A stretch of DNA of 64,000 bases from Streptomonospora sp. PA3 (GTDB lineage Bacteria; Actinomycetota; Actinomycetes; Streptosporangiales; Streptosporangiaceae): assembly GCF_009728995.1 (NCBI RefSeq), contig NZ_VTZW01000016.1:330421-394420 (forward strand), read 5' to 3'. How positions within the stretch are numbered: the first letter of the stretch is position 1; every line of letters begins with the position of its first letter. Positions 35,098 to 43,257 of this stretch are shown here, in pieces. Made by a program: the position numbers and the translations under genes. The notes under the pieces are model-generated. The model worked only from the letters and a program-made list of their open reading frames with translations, searched no databases and was not told the DNA's origin.

Positions 35098-36000
35098 TCA
35101 CCCGTCCCCGGCGGACGTCTCGCGCAGGGCCGCCGCCACGGCACGCTGCCCCGCAGTCGGCTCCGGCTTGGTCACGGCCAGGGCGGTGCGCCCGGACCAC
35201 GAGGGATCCTGCACCTCGACGGTGACGACCCCGGCCGGTAAGCCGGGAACAGCGATGCCGGGAACCGTCGTGATGCCGAGACCGGCGGCGACGTAGCCGA
35301 GCCGCGCGTTCCAGTCGTGGATGCGATAGGCGATGCGGGGTTGCGGCAGCGTGGGCCAGGCACCGAACTGCGGGTCGCCCCGCAGCCCGGCACCGGCGAT
35401 CCAGGACTCGCCGGCCAGGTCGTCGACCGCCACCTGCGACCGGCCGGCCAAGCGGTGGCCGCGGGGCACGGCGACGACGCCGCTGCCCCCGGTGGCCAGG
35501 CGCACGGTTCGCAGTCCGCGCAGGTCGTAGTCAGGCAGGCCCTGGCCGACGGCGATCACGGCGACGTCGACTCCTCCGGCGCCGACCCGACGCACCAGCG
35601 CCGGCGAGGACGCCTCGTGCAGGTCGACGACCAGCGCGGGGTGCTCGCTGCGGAGCGCCGCCACCGTTCGCGGAACCAGCGACCAGGTCGCGGTCGGGAA
35701 GGCCCCGAGGACCACCCGCTCGGCGAGCCTGTCGGAAAGCACGGCGAGCTCGCGGTCCGCCGCGTCGAGTTCGGCCAGCACGGCGGCCGCCCGGCGGGCG
35801 ACCGCATCGCCGGCCCGGGTCGCCTCCACCCCGCGGGCCTTGCGTACGAACAGGGGCGTCCCCGCGGCCGACTCCGCGGCCGCCACCTGCCGGGAGATCG
35901 CCGACTGGGTGTATCCGAGGAGGTCGGCCGCCGCGGTGAAGGACCCGGTTCCGACGACAGCATGCACGACGCGCAGCGCAGGAACGGTGAACTCGGCCAT
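35098..36000 (-). CDS. LysR-family transcriptional regulator
   Basis: 300 aa. N-terminal winged helix (VPALRVVHAVVGTGSFTAAA, YTQSAISRQVAAAESAAGTP) and LysR effector domain (VVLGAFPTATWSLVPRTVAA, GVDVAVIAVGQGLPDYDLRG). Divergent from the SDR gene at 36121, which it probably controls. Start ATG 35998-36000 was chosen because AGATCGGGG precedes it; an in-frame ATG at 36018 has no ribosome site. The C-terminus ends at the GTGA just after SAGDG. Confidence 0.9.
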   Translation of the reverse strand: MAEFTVPALRVVHAVVGTGSFTAAADLLGYTQSAISRQVAAAESAAGTPLFVRKARGVEATRAGDAVARRAAAVLAELDAADRELAVLSDRLAERVVLGAFPTATWSLVPRTVAALRSEHPALVVDLHEASSPALVRRVGAGGVDVAVIAVGQGLPDYDLRGLRTVRLATGGSGVVAVPRGHRLAGRSQVAVDDLAGESWIAGAGLRGDPQFGAWPTLPQPRIAYRIHDWNARLGYVAAGLGITTVPGIAVPGLPAGVVTVEVQDPSWSGRTALAVTKPEPTAGQRAVAAALRETSAGDG

Positions 36001-36026
36001 GACCCCGATCTTAGCCATGATTAATA

Positions 36027-36043
36027 CGCATGCCTCGCATGCG
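36027..36043. promoter_or_regulatory. inverted repeat in the LysR/SDR divergent promoter
   Basis: CGCATGC-CTC-GCATGCG, perfect 7-bp arms, next to the AT-rich taatacg. It is 27 bp upstream of the LysR start and 77 bp upstream of the SDR start, a typical site for LysR binding, though it lacks the exact T-N11-A form. Confidence 0.45.
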
Positions 36044-36120
36044 AAAGCGTCGCTTGTGGAATGCCTTGGTCGCACCGAGGCTGGAATCGCCAAGGCAGCA
36101 CCACGAAAGGACGAACGCGG

Positions 36121-36963
36121 ATGCCCGCCCCTACACCCAAGGTCTGGTTCATCACCGGCGCCTCGCGGGGCTTCGGCCGCCTCTGGGCCGAAGCCGCGCT
36201 CGAACGCGGTGACCGCGTCGCGGCGACAGCCCGGGACGTCACCGCCCTGGAGCCGCTCACCGAGCGGTTCCCAGACACCGTCCTGCCACTGCGTCTCGAC
36301 GTGACCGACCGGGCGGCGGTGTCGGGGGCCGTCGAGCGGGCCGTCGAGCGGTTCGGCCGCCTCGACGTGGTCGTCAACAACGCGGGCTACGGGCTCTTCG
36401 GCATGGTCGAGGAGCTCACCGAGGCCCAGTTGCGCGCGCAGCTGGAGACGAACTTCTTCGGCACCGTCTGGGTGACCCAGGCGGTGCTGCCCGTGCTCCG
36501 GGCCCAGGGCTCGGGCCGCATCCTGCAGGTGACGAGCGAGGGCGGGGTACGCGCCTATCCCGGTATCGGCGCCTATCACGCCTCCAAGTGGGCGGTGGAG
36601 GGCCTTTCCGACTCGCTCGCCCAGGAAGTCGCGTCGTTCGGGCTCCACGTGACCGCGGTCGAGCCGGGCCCCTATGCCACGGAGTTCGCCGGCGGCAGGA
36701 GCTTGCGGACCACCGAACCCCACCCGGACTACGCCGGCGTCCGCGAAGCCACCGGCAAGGAATGGGTGCTCGGCGATCCCCAAGCAACGGCGGAAGCGAT
36801 CCTCGCGATCGCCGACGCCGAGAACCCGCCCCGGCGGATCGTCCTGGGACACACCCTCCCCGAGATCGAGGAGATCTACGCCGAGCGGCTGCGCGTCTGG
36901 CGGGAGTGGGAACCGGTCACCACGGCCGCCTTCGGCAAGCGGATCGTAGCCCAGACCGCCTGA
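36121..36963 (+). CDS. short-chain dehydrogenase/reductase (SDR)
   Basis: 280 aa classical SDR. Cofactor motif TGASRGFGR, NNAG in VVVNNAGYG, the catalytic triad with Ser in QVTSEGG and YHASK (Tyr-x-x-x-Lys). The C-terminal part PGPYATEFAGG closes the active site. It uses NAD(P)H; Arg after TGASR favours NADPH (inference). Start ATG 36121 with AAAGGACG upstream; regulated by the divergent LysR gene. Substrate unknown. Confidence 0.9.
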   Translation: MPAPTPKVWFITGASRGFGRLWAEAALERGDRVAATARDVTALEPLTERFPDTVLPLRLDVTDRAAVSGAVERAVERFGRLDVVVNNAGYGLFGMVEELTEAQLRAQLETNFFGTVWVTQAVLPVLRAQGSGRILQVTSEGGVRAYPGIGAYHASKWAVEGLSDSLAQEVASFGLHVTAVEPGPYATEFAGGRSLRTTEPHPDYAGVREATGKEWVLGDPQATAEAILAIADAENPPRRIVLGHTLPEIEEIYAERLRVWREWEPVTTAAFGKRIVAQTA

Positions 36964-36993
36964 CCTGCGCCGGGCCTGCCCGGTCGCGGCTTC

Positions 36994-37021
36994 GCCGGGC
37001 GCGCCCCGGGGCGCGCCCGGC
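36994..37021. terminator. 28-bp perfect palindrome between convergent genes (bidirectional terminator)
   Basis: GCCGGGCGCGCCCC joined directly to its complement GGGGCGCGCCCGGC, between the SDR stop (36963) and the aldo/keto reductase stop (37066). The 14-bp arms give a cruciform or long hairpin that can stop transcription from both sides. Confidence 0.65.
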
Positions 37022-37065
37022 AAGGCGCTCGGCCGGCGGGAGCCGGCGCGCCGGCCCGGCAGGCG

Positions 37066-37983
37066 CTAGGACGCGGCGGCGATGCCGTCGAGCCGGGCCA
37101 GTTCGTCGTCGCTGAACCTGAGGGCGCCGGCGGCGATGTTCTCGTCCAGGTGCGCCGGATTGCCGGTGCCGGGGATGGCCAGCACGTGCGGACCGCGATG
37201 CAGCGTCCACGCCAGCCTGACCTGCGCGGGGGTGGCGCCGTGGGCCTCGGCGACGGAGGCGATCTCCGCTCGGCCCGCCTCGTCGGGGACGCCGTGCGGC
37301 GAGCCGCCGACAGCGAAGAACGGAACGAACGCGATGCCGTGCTCGCGGGTCAGGGCGACCAGGTCGTCGTCGGTGCGTTCGGTGATGCCGTACCTGTTCT
37401 GGACGCACACCACGGGTGCGACGGTCATCGCCTCGGCGAGCTGGTCGGCGGTGACGTTGGAGACGCCGATGTGGCGGATCAGTCCCGCCTCGCGCAGGTC
37501 GGCGAGGGCCCCGACGTGCTCGGCGACGGACCCCGGCTCCTTGTCGAGACCGCTGCCCCAGCGCAGGTTCGCGACCTCGATGTGGTCGCGGCCGAGCTGG
37601 CGGATGTTCGCCTCGACCTGTCCGCGCAGTTCGTCGGGGCGTGCGTAGGAGTCGGGCTCGCCCGTGCCGGAACGGCTCGGGCCGACCTTCGTCGCTATCA
37701 CCAGATCGTCGGGGTAGGGCTGCAGCGCGGTGCTGATCAGCTCGTTGGCCGAGCGGGTGGGCAGAAAGTAGAAGGCGGCCGTGTCGATGTGGTTGACGCC
37801 GAGTTCGACGGCGCGGCGCAGGACGGCGATGGCGTCGGCCCGGTCCCTCGGTGCCGGATCCCAGGGCATGCCGGTCAGGCGCATCGCGCCGAAACCGACC
37901 CGGTTGACCGTGCGGTCGCCGAGCCGCCAGGTGCCCGCGGCGTCCGCGCTCGGGGCGTCGGTGGTGTTCGTCGTGGTCGTCAT
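37066..37983 (-). CDS. aldo/keto reductase
   Basis: 305 aa AKR barrel. NRVGFGAMRLTG at the N-terminus, catalytic Asp and Tyr in NHIDTAAFYF, Lys in DLVIATKVG, and the C-terminal IPGTGNPAHLDENIAA cofactor loop are the AKR landmarks. It reduces aldehydes or ketones with NADPH. Start ATG 37981-37983. Divergent from the HTH regulator at 38079 with 95 bp between, so control by that regulator is likely. Confidence 0.9.
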   Translation of the reverse strand: MTTTTNTTDAPSADAAGTWRLGDRTVNRVGFGAMRLTGMPWDPAPRDRADAIAVLRRAVELGVNHIDTAAFYFLPTRSANELISTALQPYPDDLVIATKVGPSRSGTGEPDSYARPDELRGQVEANIRQLGRDHIEVANLRWGSGLDKEPGSVAEHVGALADLREAGLIRHIGVSNVTADQLAEAMTVAPVVCVQNRYGITERTDDDLVALTREHGIAFVPFFAVGGSPHGVPDEAGRAEIASVAEAHGATPAQVRLAWTLHRGPHVLAIPGTGNPAHLDENIAAGALRFSDDELARLDGIAAAS

Positions 37984-38078
37984 GCCATCAGCCTGGCGCG
38001 CCGAGGGCGGGCGCGGCCGCTTTTGGCAACTTGCTGCCAGTACCGTTCGACATGCGGCTCGCGGGGGAGAATGGCACT

Positions 38079-38732
38079 ATGCGGACCACCGAGACCTTCC
38101 AGGTCGTGCGGGGTGAGGAGGAGGTACTCCGACGCACCGCGCACCTGTTCCAGGCGGCCACCGACTTCGCCTGCGCTGCGAACAGCTTCGCCGCCTGGAC
38201 GTGGGCGCACGCCCAGCGCGGTCTCGCCGCCGACACGGCGAAGCCGGCCGGGATGCGCATCCGCAAGCTCTACCGCTCCGGCATGCTCCTGGATCCGACA
38301 TGGGCGCAGCGGATCGCCGAGGCCGGCGACCGCCACGGTGCCCAGATCCGCGTCAGCACCGAGGAGATGAACGAGACCATCATCCTCGACGGCCGGGTGG
38401 TGATCCTCGCGGGCGACGAGCAGGCCGGTGAACGCAGCTACAGCCTCATCAGCCAGCCGGAGACGGTGCAGGGAGTGTGCTCGCTGTTCGAGATCGCATG
38501 GCGGTCGGCCACGGAGCTGGCCGTGTACGACGCACGGGTCGCCGAGGTCCGGCAGATCGCTCCCCGGGTGCTCGACCTCCTCGGCCAGGGCGTCAAGGAC
38601 GAGGCGGCGGCTCGCATGCTGGGACTTGGCGTACGCACGTATCGCCGACGAGTCGCCGAGCTGATGGCCGCCCTCGGCGCCGAATCGCGGTTCCAGGCCG
38701 GCCTGCGGGCCAGGGAGCTGGGGCTGGTGTGA
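38079..38732 (+). CDS. helix-turn-helix transcriptional regulator (TrmB/LuxR-like)
   Basis: 217 aa. A two-part sensor region (TEMNETIILDGRVV-like strands: VSTEEMNETIILDGRVVILA, then LFEIAWRSATELAVYD) resembles the phospholipase-D-like sensor domain of TrmB-type regulators. The C-terminus is a LuxR-type HTH: LDLLGQGVKDEAAARMLGLG, then VRTYRRRVAELMAALGAESR. Start ATG 38079 follows GGGGGAG; an in-frame ATG at 38031 would lie in the divergent promoter. Likely controls the aldo/keto reductase and itself. Confidence 0.75.
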   Translation: MRTTETFQVVRGEEEVLRRTAHLFQAATDFACAANSFAAWTWAHAQRGLAADTAKPAGMRIRKLYRSGMLLDPTWAQRIAEAGDRHGAQIRVSTEEMNETIILDGRVVILAGDEQAGERSYSLISQPETVQGVCSLFEIAWRSATELAVYDARVAEVRQIAPRVLDLLGQGVKDEAAARMLGLGVRTYRRRVAELMAALGAESRFQAGLRARELGLV

Positions 38733-38738
38733 CCTCCT

Positions 38739-38758
38739 CCCGGCGCTGCGCTGCCGGG
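38739..38758. terminator. small GC hairpin after the HTH regulator, possible IS200/IS605-type end relic
   Basis: CCCGGC-N8-GCCGGG starts 7 bp past the stop, within CTCCTCCCGGCGCTGCGC and followed by CCGGGATTCCTAC. It works as a plain terminator. The arrangement (CTCC, hairpin, GGATTCCTAC) also resembles ends of IS200/IS605 elements. Confidence 0.35.
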
Positions 38759-38848
38759 CCGGGATTCCTACTGGGTGCCTTCCGCTGCGAAGGGCGGCAC
38801 TCTCGCCGAGCCGCGCTGAGCGACGTGCTCGCGCGCTCACGGTTTTAC

Positions 38849-38898
38849 CAATGATAACAACAGCATGGTTGCACCGATAGCACTTCCTGTTATCATTG
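38849..38898. promoter_or_regulatory. AT-rich inverted repeat upstream of the second SDR gene (probable operator)
   Basis: CAATGATAACA (38849-38859) and TGTTATCATTG (38888-38898) are exact 11-bp complements separated by 28 bp, in a locally AT-rich patch about 110-160 bp before the SDR start. The 39-bp spacing between arm centres is 3.7 turns. It looks like a two-site operator; no cognate regulator is adjacent other than the HTH gene upstream. Confidence 0.6.
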
Positions 38899-39006
38899 AA
38901 ATCAGACAGACAGTTCCACCGCTATTCCGCCCTGGCGCGGGTGGGCGCCCTCGACACGCCCGCCGGGCGCGCAGGAGTCCGCATCCCAGCGCTTGCAGAG
39001 GAAGAC

Positions 39007-39744
39007 ATGAACACCAGTGACATACGCGCGGCCCTGATCACCGGCGGGTCCGGCGGCATCGGCAAGGCCGTCGCCGAGAGGCTGGCGGCCGACGGGTACG
39101 CGGTCGCCGTGCACTACTCCGGAAACAAGGACAAAGCCGAGGCCGTCGCGGCCGCGATCACGGACGAGGGCGGCCGCGCGATCGCCGTCGGCGGCGACGT
39201 CGCCGACGAGGCCGCCATGACCGCCGCCTTCACCACGGCGGAATCGGCCTTCGGCGGTCTCGACGTCATCGTGAACGCGGCGGGGATCATGATCCTCTCG
39301 CCCATCGCCACCGCCGACCTCGCCGACGTGGACCGGATGCACCGCACCAACATCCGCGGCACCTTCGTCGTCTGCAAGTTGGCCGCCAACCGGGTTCGCC
39401 CGGGCGGGGCGATCATCAACGTCTCCACGTCGGTAACGCGCACCAAGCTGCCGTCCTACGGCGCATACGCCGCCTCCAAGGCCGCCGTCGAGGGCCTCGG
39501 GCTGATCCTCGCCCGCGAGCTGCGGGGCAGGGACATCACCGTGAACACGGTCGCTCCCGGCCCGACCGCAACACCGCTGTTCCTGGAAGGCAAGAGCGAG
39601 GAGCTGATCGACCAGCTCGCCTCGATGAACCCGATGGAACGCCTCGGCACGCCCGAGGACATCGCCGAGACCGTGGCCTTCCTCGCCGGCCCGGCACGCT
39701 GGGTCAACGGCCAGACGATCTTCGCCAACGGCGGCATGGCCTGA
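39007..39744 (+). CDS. short-chain dehydrogenase/reductase (SDR, FabG-like)
   Basis: 245 aa classical SDR. TGGSGGIGKAVAERLA, VIVNAAGIM, Ser in NVSTSVTRT, YAASKAAVEG and the C-terminal PGPTATPLF and WVNGQTIFANGGMA are as in the 3-oxoacyl reductase/xanthoxin dehydrogenase groups. Start ATG 39007 was chosen for AGAGGAAG upstream and the TGG motif spacing; an earlier in-frame start at 38896 would run through the operator. Cytosolic, substrate unknown. Confidence 0.92.
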   Translation: MNTSDIRAALITGGSGGIGKAVAERLAADGYAVAVHYSGNKDKAEAVAAAITDEGGRAIAVGGDVADEAAMTAAFTTAESAFGGLDVIVNAAGIMILSPIATADLADVDRMHRTNIRGTFVVCKLAANRVRPGGAIINVSTSVTRTKLPSYGAYAASKAAVEGLGLILARELRGRDITVNTVAPGPTATPLFLEGKSEELIDQLASMNPMERLGTPEDIAETVAFLAGPARWVNGQTIFANGGMA

Positions 39745-39820
39745 AGCCGGCCCAGGGCGCTGCCTCGGCCCATCAGCCGGTTGCGTCCACGGCCGGTCCG
39801 GGGCACCCCCGCAAGAAACG

Positions 39821-39854
39821 ACGAGGGCGGCCCTGCGAGCAGGACCGCCCTCGT
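39821..39854. terminator. strong hairpin terminator between the SDR gene and tRNA-Ala-3
   Basis: ACGAGGGCGGCCCTGC and GCAGGACCGCCCTCGT, 16-bp arms with one mismatch, two bases apart. On the minus strand it is followed by CGTTTCTTG, a poor U-tract, so it can terminate tRNA-Ala-3; on the plus strand it follows the SDR stop by 76 bp. Confidence 0.75.
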
Positions 39855-39860
39855 ACCGAG

Positions 39861-39933
39861 TGGAGCTATGGGGATTCGAACCCCAGACCTCCTCCATGCC
39901 ATGGAGGCGCGCTACCGACTGCGCCATAGCCCC
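39861..39933 (-). tRNA. tRNA-Ala(GGC), copy 3
   Basis: Identical to the other two copies over 73 nt. TAGAGT, a -10-like box, lies 37 bp upstream (39970-39975) in the phrase tctagcgga, which is also seen upstream of copy 1. It borders the core gene block that starts with the histidine phosphatase. Confidence 0.95.
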
Positions 39934-40039
39934 TGGTGAGCCGCCCCGTTCGCCGCGGCGGCCCCACCGACTCTAGCGGAATCCGGCGCCCGCGTCGAAA
40001 CGGAGCAGGCGCCCGTACCCGGCCGCGCGCGGGTGGGCG

Positions 40040-40666
40040 TCATCGGTCGTCGCTGAGCGTGCGCGGCTCGGGCAGACTCGCCGCATTGTGCTCCAGCAGG
40101 CGCCATCCGCCGGTGCGCAGCGGCCCCAGCAGGGACCAGGAGCAGTTTCCCAGCGGTCCCAGCACCTGGCGCCGGTCGGGCGGCAGGCCCAGCATGCGGT
40201 TGATCCCGGCGCGCAGCGCCGCGCCGTGGCCCACCGCCACGAGCAGCCCGTCCTCGGGCACGAGCGCCAGCCCGCGCTCGATGGCGTCCTGCACCCGCTC
40301 CCCCACGGCAGCGAGGTCCTCGCCGCCGGGCGGCTCCATGCGGGCGTCCTCCTCGGGCCAGCGCTCGCGGATCTCCGCGGTGGTCAGCCCCTCCCACCTG
40401 CCGCCGAAGCGCTCGCGCAGGCCCTTGTCCAGGGTCACCGGCAGGCCGGTCTCCTCGCTGAGCGCATGCGCGGTCGCGGCCGCGCGGCGCAGGTCGGAGG
40501 AGACGACGGCGTCGGGCCGCAGCCGCGCGAGCAGGGCGGCGGCACGGCGCGCCTGGGCGAGTCCGCGCTCGTTGAGGGCGATGTCGGTCTGGCCCTGGAA
40601 GCGCTTCTCGGCGTTCCACGCGGTCTGGCCGTGGCGCCAGCAGACGACGCGGCGGGTCTCGGTCAC
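40040..40666 (-). CDS. histidine phosphatase (phosphoglycerate-mutase-like), possibly glucosyl-3-phosphoglycerate phosphatase
   Basis: 208 aa branch-1 histidine phosphatase. The catalytic RHGQTAWN is at residues 11-18, and VAVGHGAALRAGIN holds the second catalytic His. It lies directly after rsfS and nadD on the same strand, the position of GpgP (glucosyl-3-phosphoglycerate phosphatase) in mycobacteria. That activity is plausible but not shown by sequence. 58-bp gap from rsfS. Confidence 0.85.
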   Translation of the reverse strand: MTETRRVVCWRHGQTAWNAEKRFQGQTDIALNERGLAQARRAAALLARLRPDAVVSSDLRRAAATAHALSEETGLPVTLDKGLRERFGGRWEGLTTAEIRERWPEEDARMEPPGGEDLAAVGERVQDAIERGLALVPEDGLLVAVGHGAALRAGINRMLGLPPDRRQVLGPLGNCSWSLLGPLRTGGWRLLEHNAASLPEPRTLSDDR

Positions 40667-40724
40667 GGGCGGCCTTCCCCCCGCGCCGCGCCGGCGCGCC
40701 GGCGCGAGCCGCCGCCGCCCGCGC

Positions 40725-41123
40725 TCACGCCTCGTCGGCGCTGCCGCGCGCCGGTCCGCGAGTGCCCTCGGGCAGCGTGATCTGCGGGCAGTCCTTCCAC
40801 AGCCGCTCCAGGCCGTAGTGCCCGCGCTCCTCCTCGTGCTGGATGTGCACCACGATGTCGGCGTAGTCCAGCAGTACCCAGCGCCCGTCGCGCTCGCCTT
40901 CGCGGCGGACGGGCTTGACGCCTCCCTGGTCGCGCAGGCGCTCCTCGACCTCTTCGACGATGGAGCGCACCTGCCTGTCGTTGGGCGCCGAGCACAGCAC
41001 GAATGCGTCGGTGATCACGAGCTGGTCGCTCACGTCGTAGGCGACGATCTCCTGGGCGAGCTTGTCGGCGGCCGCCTCGGCGGCGATGTTCACGAGCCCC
41101 ACGGCCCGGTCGGTGGCGGACAC
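40725..41123 (-). CDS. rsfS: ribosomal silencing factor RsfS (YbeB/Iojap)
   Basis: 132 aa, typical length with a short Ala/Asp tail. DxxSDQLVITDAFVLCSAPNDR and WVLLDYADIVVHIQHEEERG, followed by YGLERLWKD, are the RsfS signature. It binds L14 on the 50S subunit and blocks 30S joining in starvation. Co-transcribed with nadD (27-bp gap) and the phosphatase, as in most actinobacteria. Confidence 0.95.
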   Translation of the reverse strand: MSATDRAVGLVNIAAEAAADKLAQEIVAYDVSDQLVITDAFVLCSAPNDRQVRSIVEEVEERLRDQGGVKPVRREGERDGRWVLLDYADIVVHIQHEEERGHYGLERLWKDCPQITLPEGTRGPARGSADEA

Positions 41124-41150
41124 GATGTAGCAGCAGCCTCCCTCGGGCCG

Positions 41151-41804
41151 CTACCCCGCGGTCGGATCGTCGAGGTAGAGCCCGGTCTTGTTGATGTAGC
41201 GGACGATGCCGTCGGGTACGAGATACCAGATGGGTTCGCCCTTGCGGACGCGCTCCCGGCACTCGCTGGAGGAGATCGCCAGGGCCGGGACCTCCACGAG
41301 GCTCACCTTGCCGTCGGGAAGCCCGGGATCGGTGAGCCGGTGTCCGGGGCGGTTACAGCCTACGAAATGCGCGAGTTCGAAGAGTTCATCCACGTTCTGC
41401 CAGCTCAGAATAGCGCCCAGCGCGTCGGCGCCGGTGATGAAGAACAACTCCACCCCGGTGCCGTAGATCTGGCGCATCTCGCGCAGCGTGTCGATGGTGT
41501 AGGTCGGCCCGTCGCGGTCGATCTCCATCCGGCTCACGCTGAACTGGGGGTTCTCGGCGGTGGCGATGACGGTCATCAGATAGCGGTCCTCGGCCGAGGT
41601 CACCTGGCTGAGGTCCTTCTGGTAGGGCTGCCCGGCGGGCACGAAGACCACCTCGTCCAGGTGGAACAGGTGGGCGACCTCGCTGGCCGCCACCAGGTGG
41701 CCGTGGTGGACGGGGTCGAACGTTCCGCCCATGATGCCCACGCGGCGCGGGTTCCTGCGCCGCTGCTCCGCGCTGGAGAGGGCCCCCGCGGGTTCGTTGC
41801 GCAC
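41151..41804 (-). CDS. nadD: nicotinate-nucleotide adenylyltransferase
   Basis: 217 aa. [11 protein letters not shown] near residues 26-36 is the nucleotidyl-transferase motif, and ISSSECRE is the C-terminal ISSTxIR equivalent. It makes deamido-NAD from nicotinate mononucleotide and ATP. Start GTG 41802-41804 was chosen because GGAG lies 7 nt before it; a start at 41855 would add 17 residues without support. First gene of the nadD-rsfS-phosphatase operon. Confidence 0.92.
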   Translation of the reverse strand: MRNEPAGALSSAEQRRRNPRRVGIMGGTFDPVHHGHLVAASEVAHLFHLDEVVFVPAGQPYQKDLSQVTSAEDRYLMTVIATAENPQFSVSRMEIDRDGPTYTIDTLREMRQIYGTGVELFFITGADALGAILSWQNVDELFELAHFVGCNRPGHRLTDPGLPDGKVSLVEVPALAISSSECRERVRKGEPIWYLVPDGIVRYINKTGLYLDDPTAG

Positions 41805-42010
41805 GTACCGCTCCGTTCCTGCGTGTCGCCGACAACCGTCAAACCGGGGCTTCACGGCGCCGGTTCTCCCCTTTTGGTCCGGTCTATCCCGAGATTAACC
41901 GACGGGTGTGCGGCCGCTTCCGGCCACTGCCCGCAGCCCGGCGAAAATCGCGTCATATCTCGATACCGCGAATCGTGGCGCGGCGCACCGCCGGGGCATA
42001 GCATGCCGAC

Positions 42011-43069
42011 ATGTCCACCAACGCTCCAGACCGCGCCCGCGTACGACTTGAGAACATAAGCTCCCGAGCATACGAGCACCCGGCCGATCGCGGCGCACTG
42101 GTCGCGCTGCGGTCCCTGCGGGGTTTCGACGAGGTCTTCAAGCGCCTCTCCGGCCTGTTCAACGAACGCGCCCTGCGCCTGATGTTCCTCTCCAGCGCCG
42201 TTCGGGTGAACGAGCAGCAGTTCCCCGAAGTCCACAACTACGTCCGCGACGCCGCCTACATCCTGGACCTCGACGAGGTCCCCGAGCTCTACATCCAGAT
42301 GAACCCGCGGCCCAACGCCATGGCGATCGGCAGCAGCAAGCCCTTCATGGTGATGACCACCGGGCTGTTCGACCTGCTCGACGCCGAGGAGCAGCGGTTC
42401 GTCGTCGGCCACGAGGTCGGCCACATCCTCTCCGGCCACGCCGTCTACCGCACCATGCTGCTGGCGCTGATCCGGCTCGCCGCGCGCGTCGCCTGGATCC
42501 CGCTGGGCTACATCGGCATCCGCGCGATCGTCACCGCGCTGGAGGAGTGGTACCGCAAGTCCGAGCTGTCCTGCGACCGCGCCGGCCTGCTCGCCGCGCA
42601 GAACCCCGACGCCGCCAAGCGGGCCCTGATGAAGCTCGCCGGCGGATCGCGGCTGGCGCAGATGAACCCCGATTCGTTCATGGCCCAGGCCCGCGAGTAC
42701 GAGCGCGGCGGCGACGCCCGCGACAGCCTGATCAAACTGCTCAGCCTGATGGGCCAGACCCACCCGTTCGCGGTCATCCGCATGGCCGAGCTGAGCCGGT
42801 GGATCGACGACGGCTCCTACCAGCGCATCATCGACGGCGACTACCCGCGCCGCGACACCGACAAGGACGCCTCGGTGGGCGCCGAGGCCCGCAGCGCCGC
42901 CAAGCACTACCGGGAGTCCTGGGAGCGCTCGGAGGACCCGCTGGTCGGTACCCTGCGCGACGTCGCCGGCACCGCGGCCAGCACGGGCGGGCGCATCTTC
43001 GACACGGTGGCCGAGCGCTGGAACCGCGCCGGCCGCCGCGACGACAGCAACGCCGGGTCGGCCTCCTAG
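42011..43069 (+). CDS. M48-family metallopeptidase, membrane-associated
   Basis: 352 aa. Zinc-binding HEVGH at residues 134-138 (VVGHEVGHILSGHAVY), with a third ligand likely in ELSCDRAG (Glu/Asp). One or two hydrophobic helices (LLALIRLAARVAWIPLGYIG) follow the HExxH, as in M48 proteases of the HtpX/Ste24p type. It would degrade or process membrane or secreted proteins. The last 80 residues are acidic and disordered. The start ATG 42011 lacks a strong Shine-Dalgarno. Divergent from nadD. Confidence 0.88.
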   Translation: MSTNAPDRARVRLENISSRAYEHPADRGALVALRSLRGFDEVFKRLSGLFNERALRLMFLSSAVRVNEQQFPEVHNYVRDAAYILDLDEVPELYIQMNPRPNAMAIGSSKPFMVMTTGLFDLLDAEEQRFVVGHEVGHILSGHAVYRTMLLALIRLAARVAWIPLGYIGIRAIVTALEEWYRKSELSCDRAGLLAAQNPDAAKRALMKLAGGSRLAQMNPDSFMAQAREYERGGDARDSLIKLLSLMGQTHPFAVIRMAELSRWIDDGSYQRIIDGDYPRRDTDKDASVGAEARSAAKHYRESWERSEDPLVGTLRDVAGTAASTGGRIFDTVAERWNRAGRRDDSNAGSAS

Positions 43070-43104
43070 GTCGTGATTAAGAACGGCGGGGGCGCCGCTT
43101 TCCA

Positions 43105-43257
43105 GGAACCCACCGGGTACCACCGGGGGCGGCCACCATCGGGGGTGCGGCAATAGGAACCCACCGGGTACCACCGGGGGCGGCCACCATCGGGGGTGCG
43201 GCAATGGGAACCCACCGGGTACCACCGGGGGCGGCCACCATCGGGGGTGCGGCAATG
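43105..43257. repeat. 51-bp tandem repeat, three copies
   Basis: Copies at 43105-43155, 43156-43206 and 43207-43257, differing by only one or two bases. Each contains GGTACC and CACCGGG direct elements. The period is a multiple of three, so all minus-strand frames stay open or closed together; one gives the 17-aa unit PIAAPPMVAAPGGTRWV three times. Confidence 0.9.

Noticed and set aside
24925-39860. Interpretation as a complete integrative element (AICE or prophage)
   Set aside because: No integrase, replication, transfer or phage structural gene was found, and no attachment duplication extends beyond the tRNA.
43105-43257. 51-bp repeats considered as a CRISPR array
   Set aside because: Copies are contiguous, with no spacers; only three units and no cas genes.
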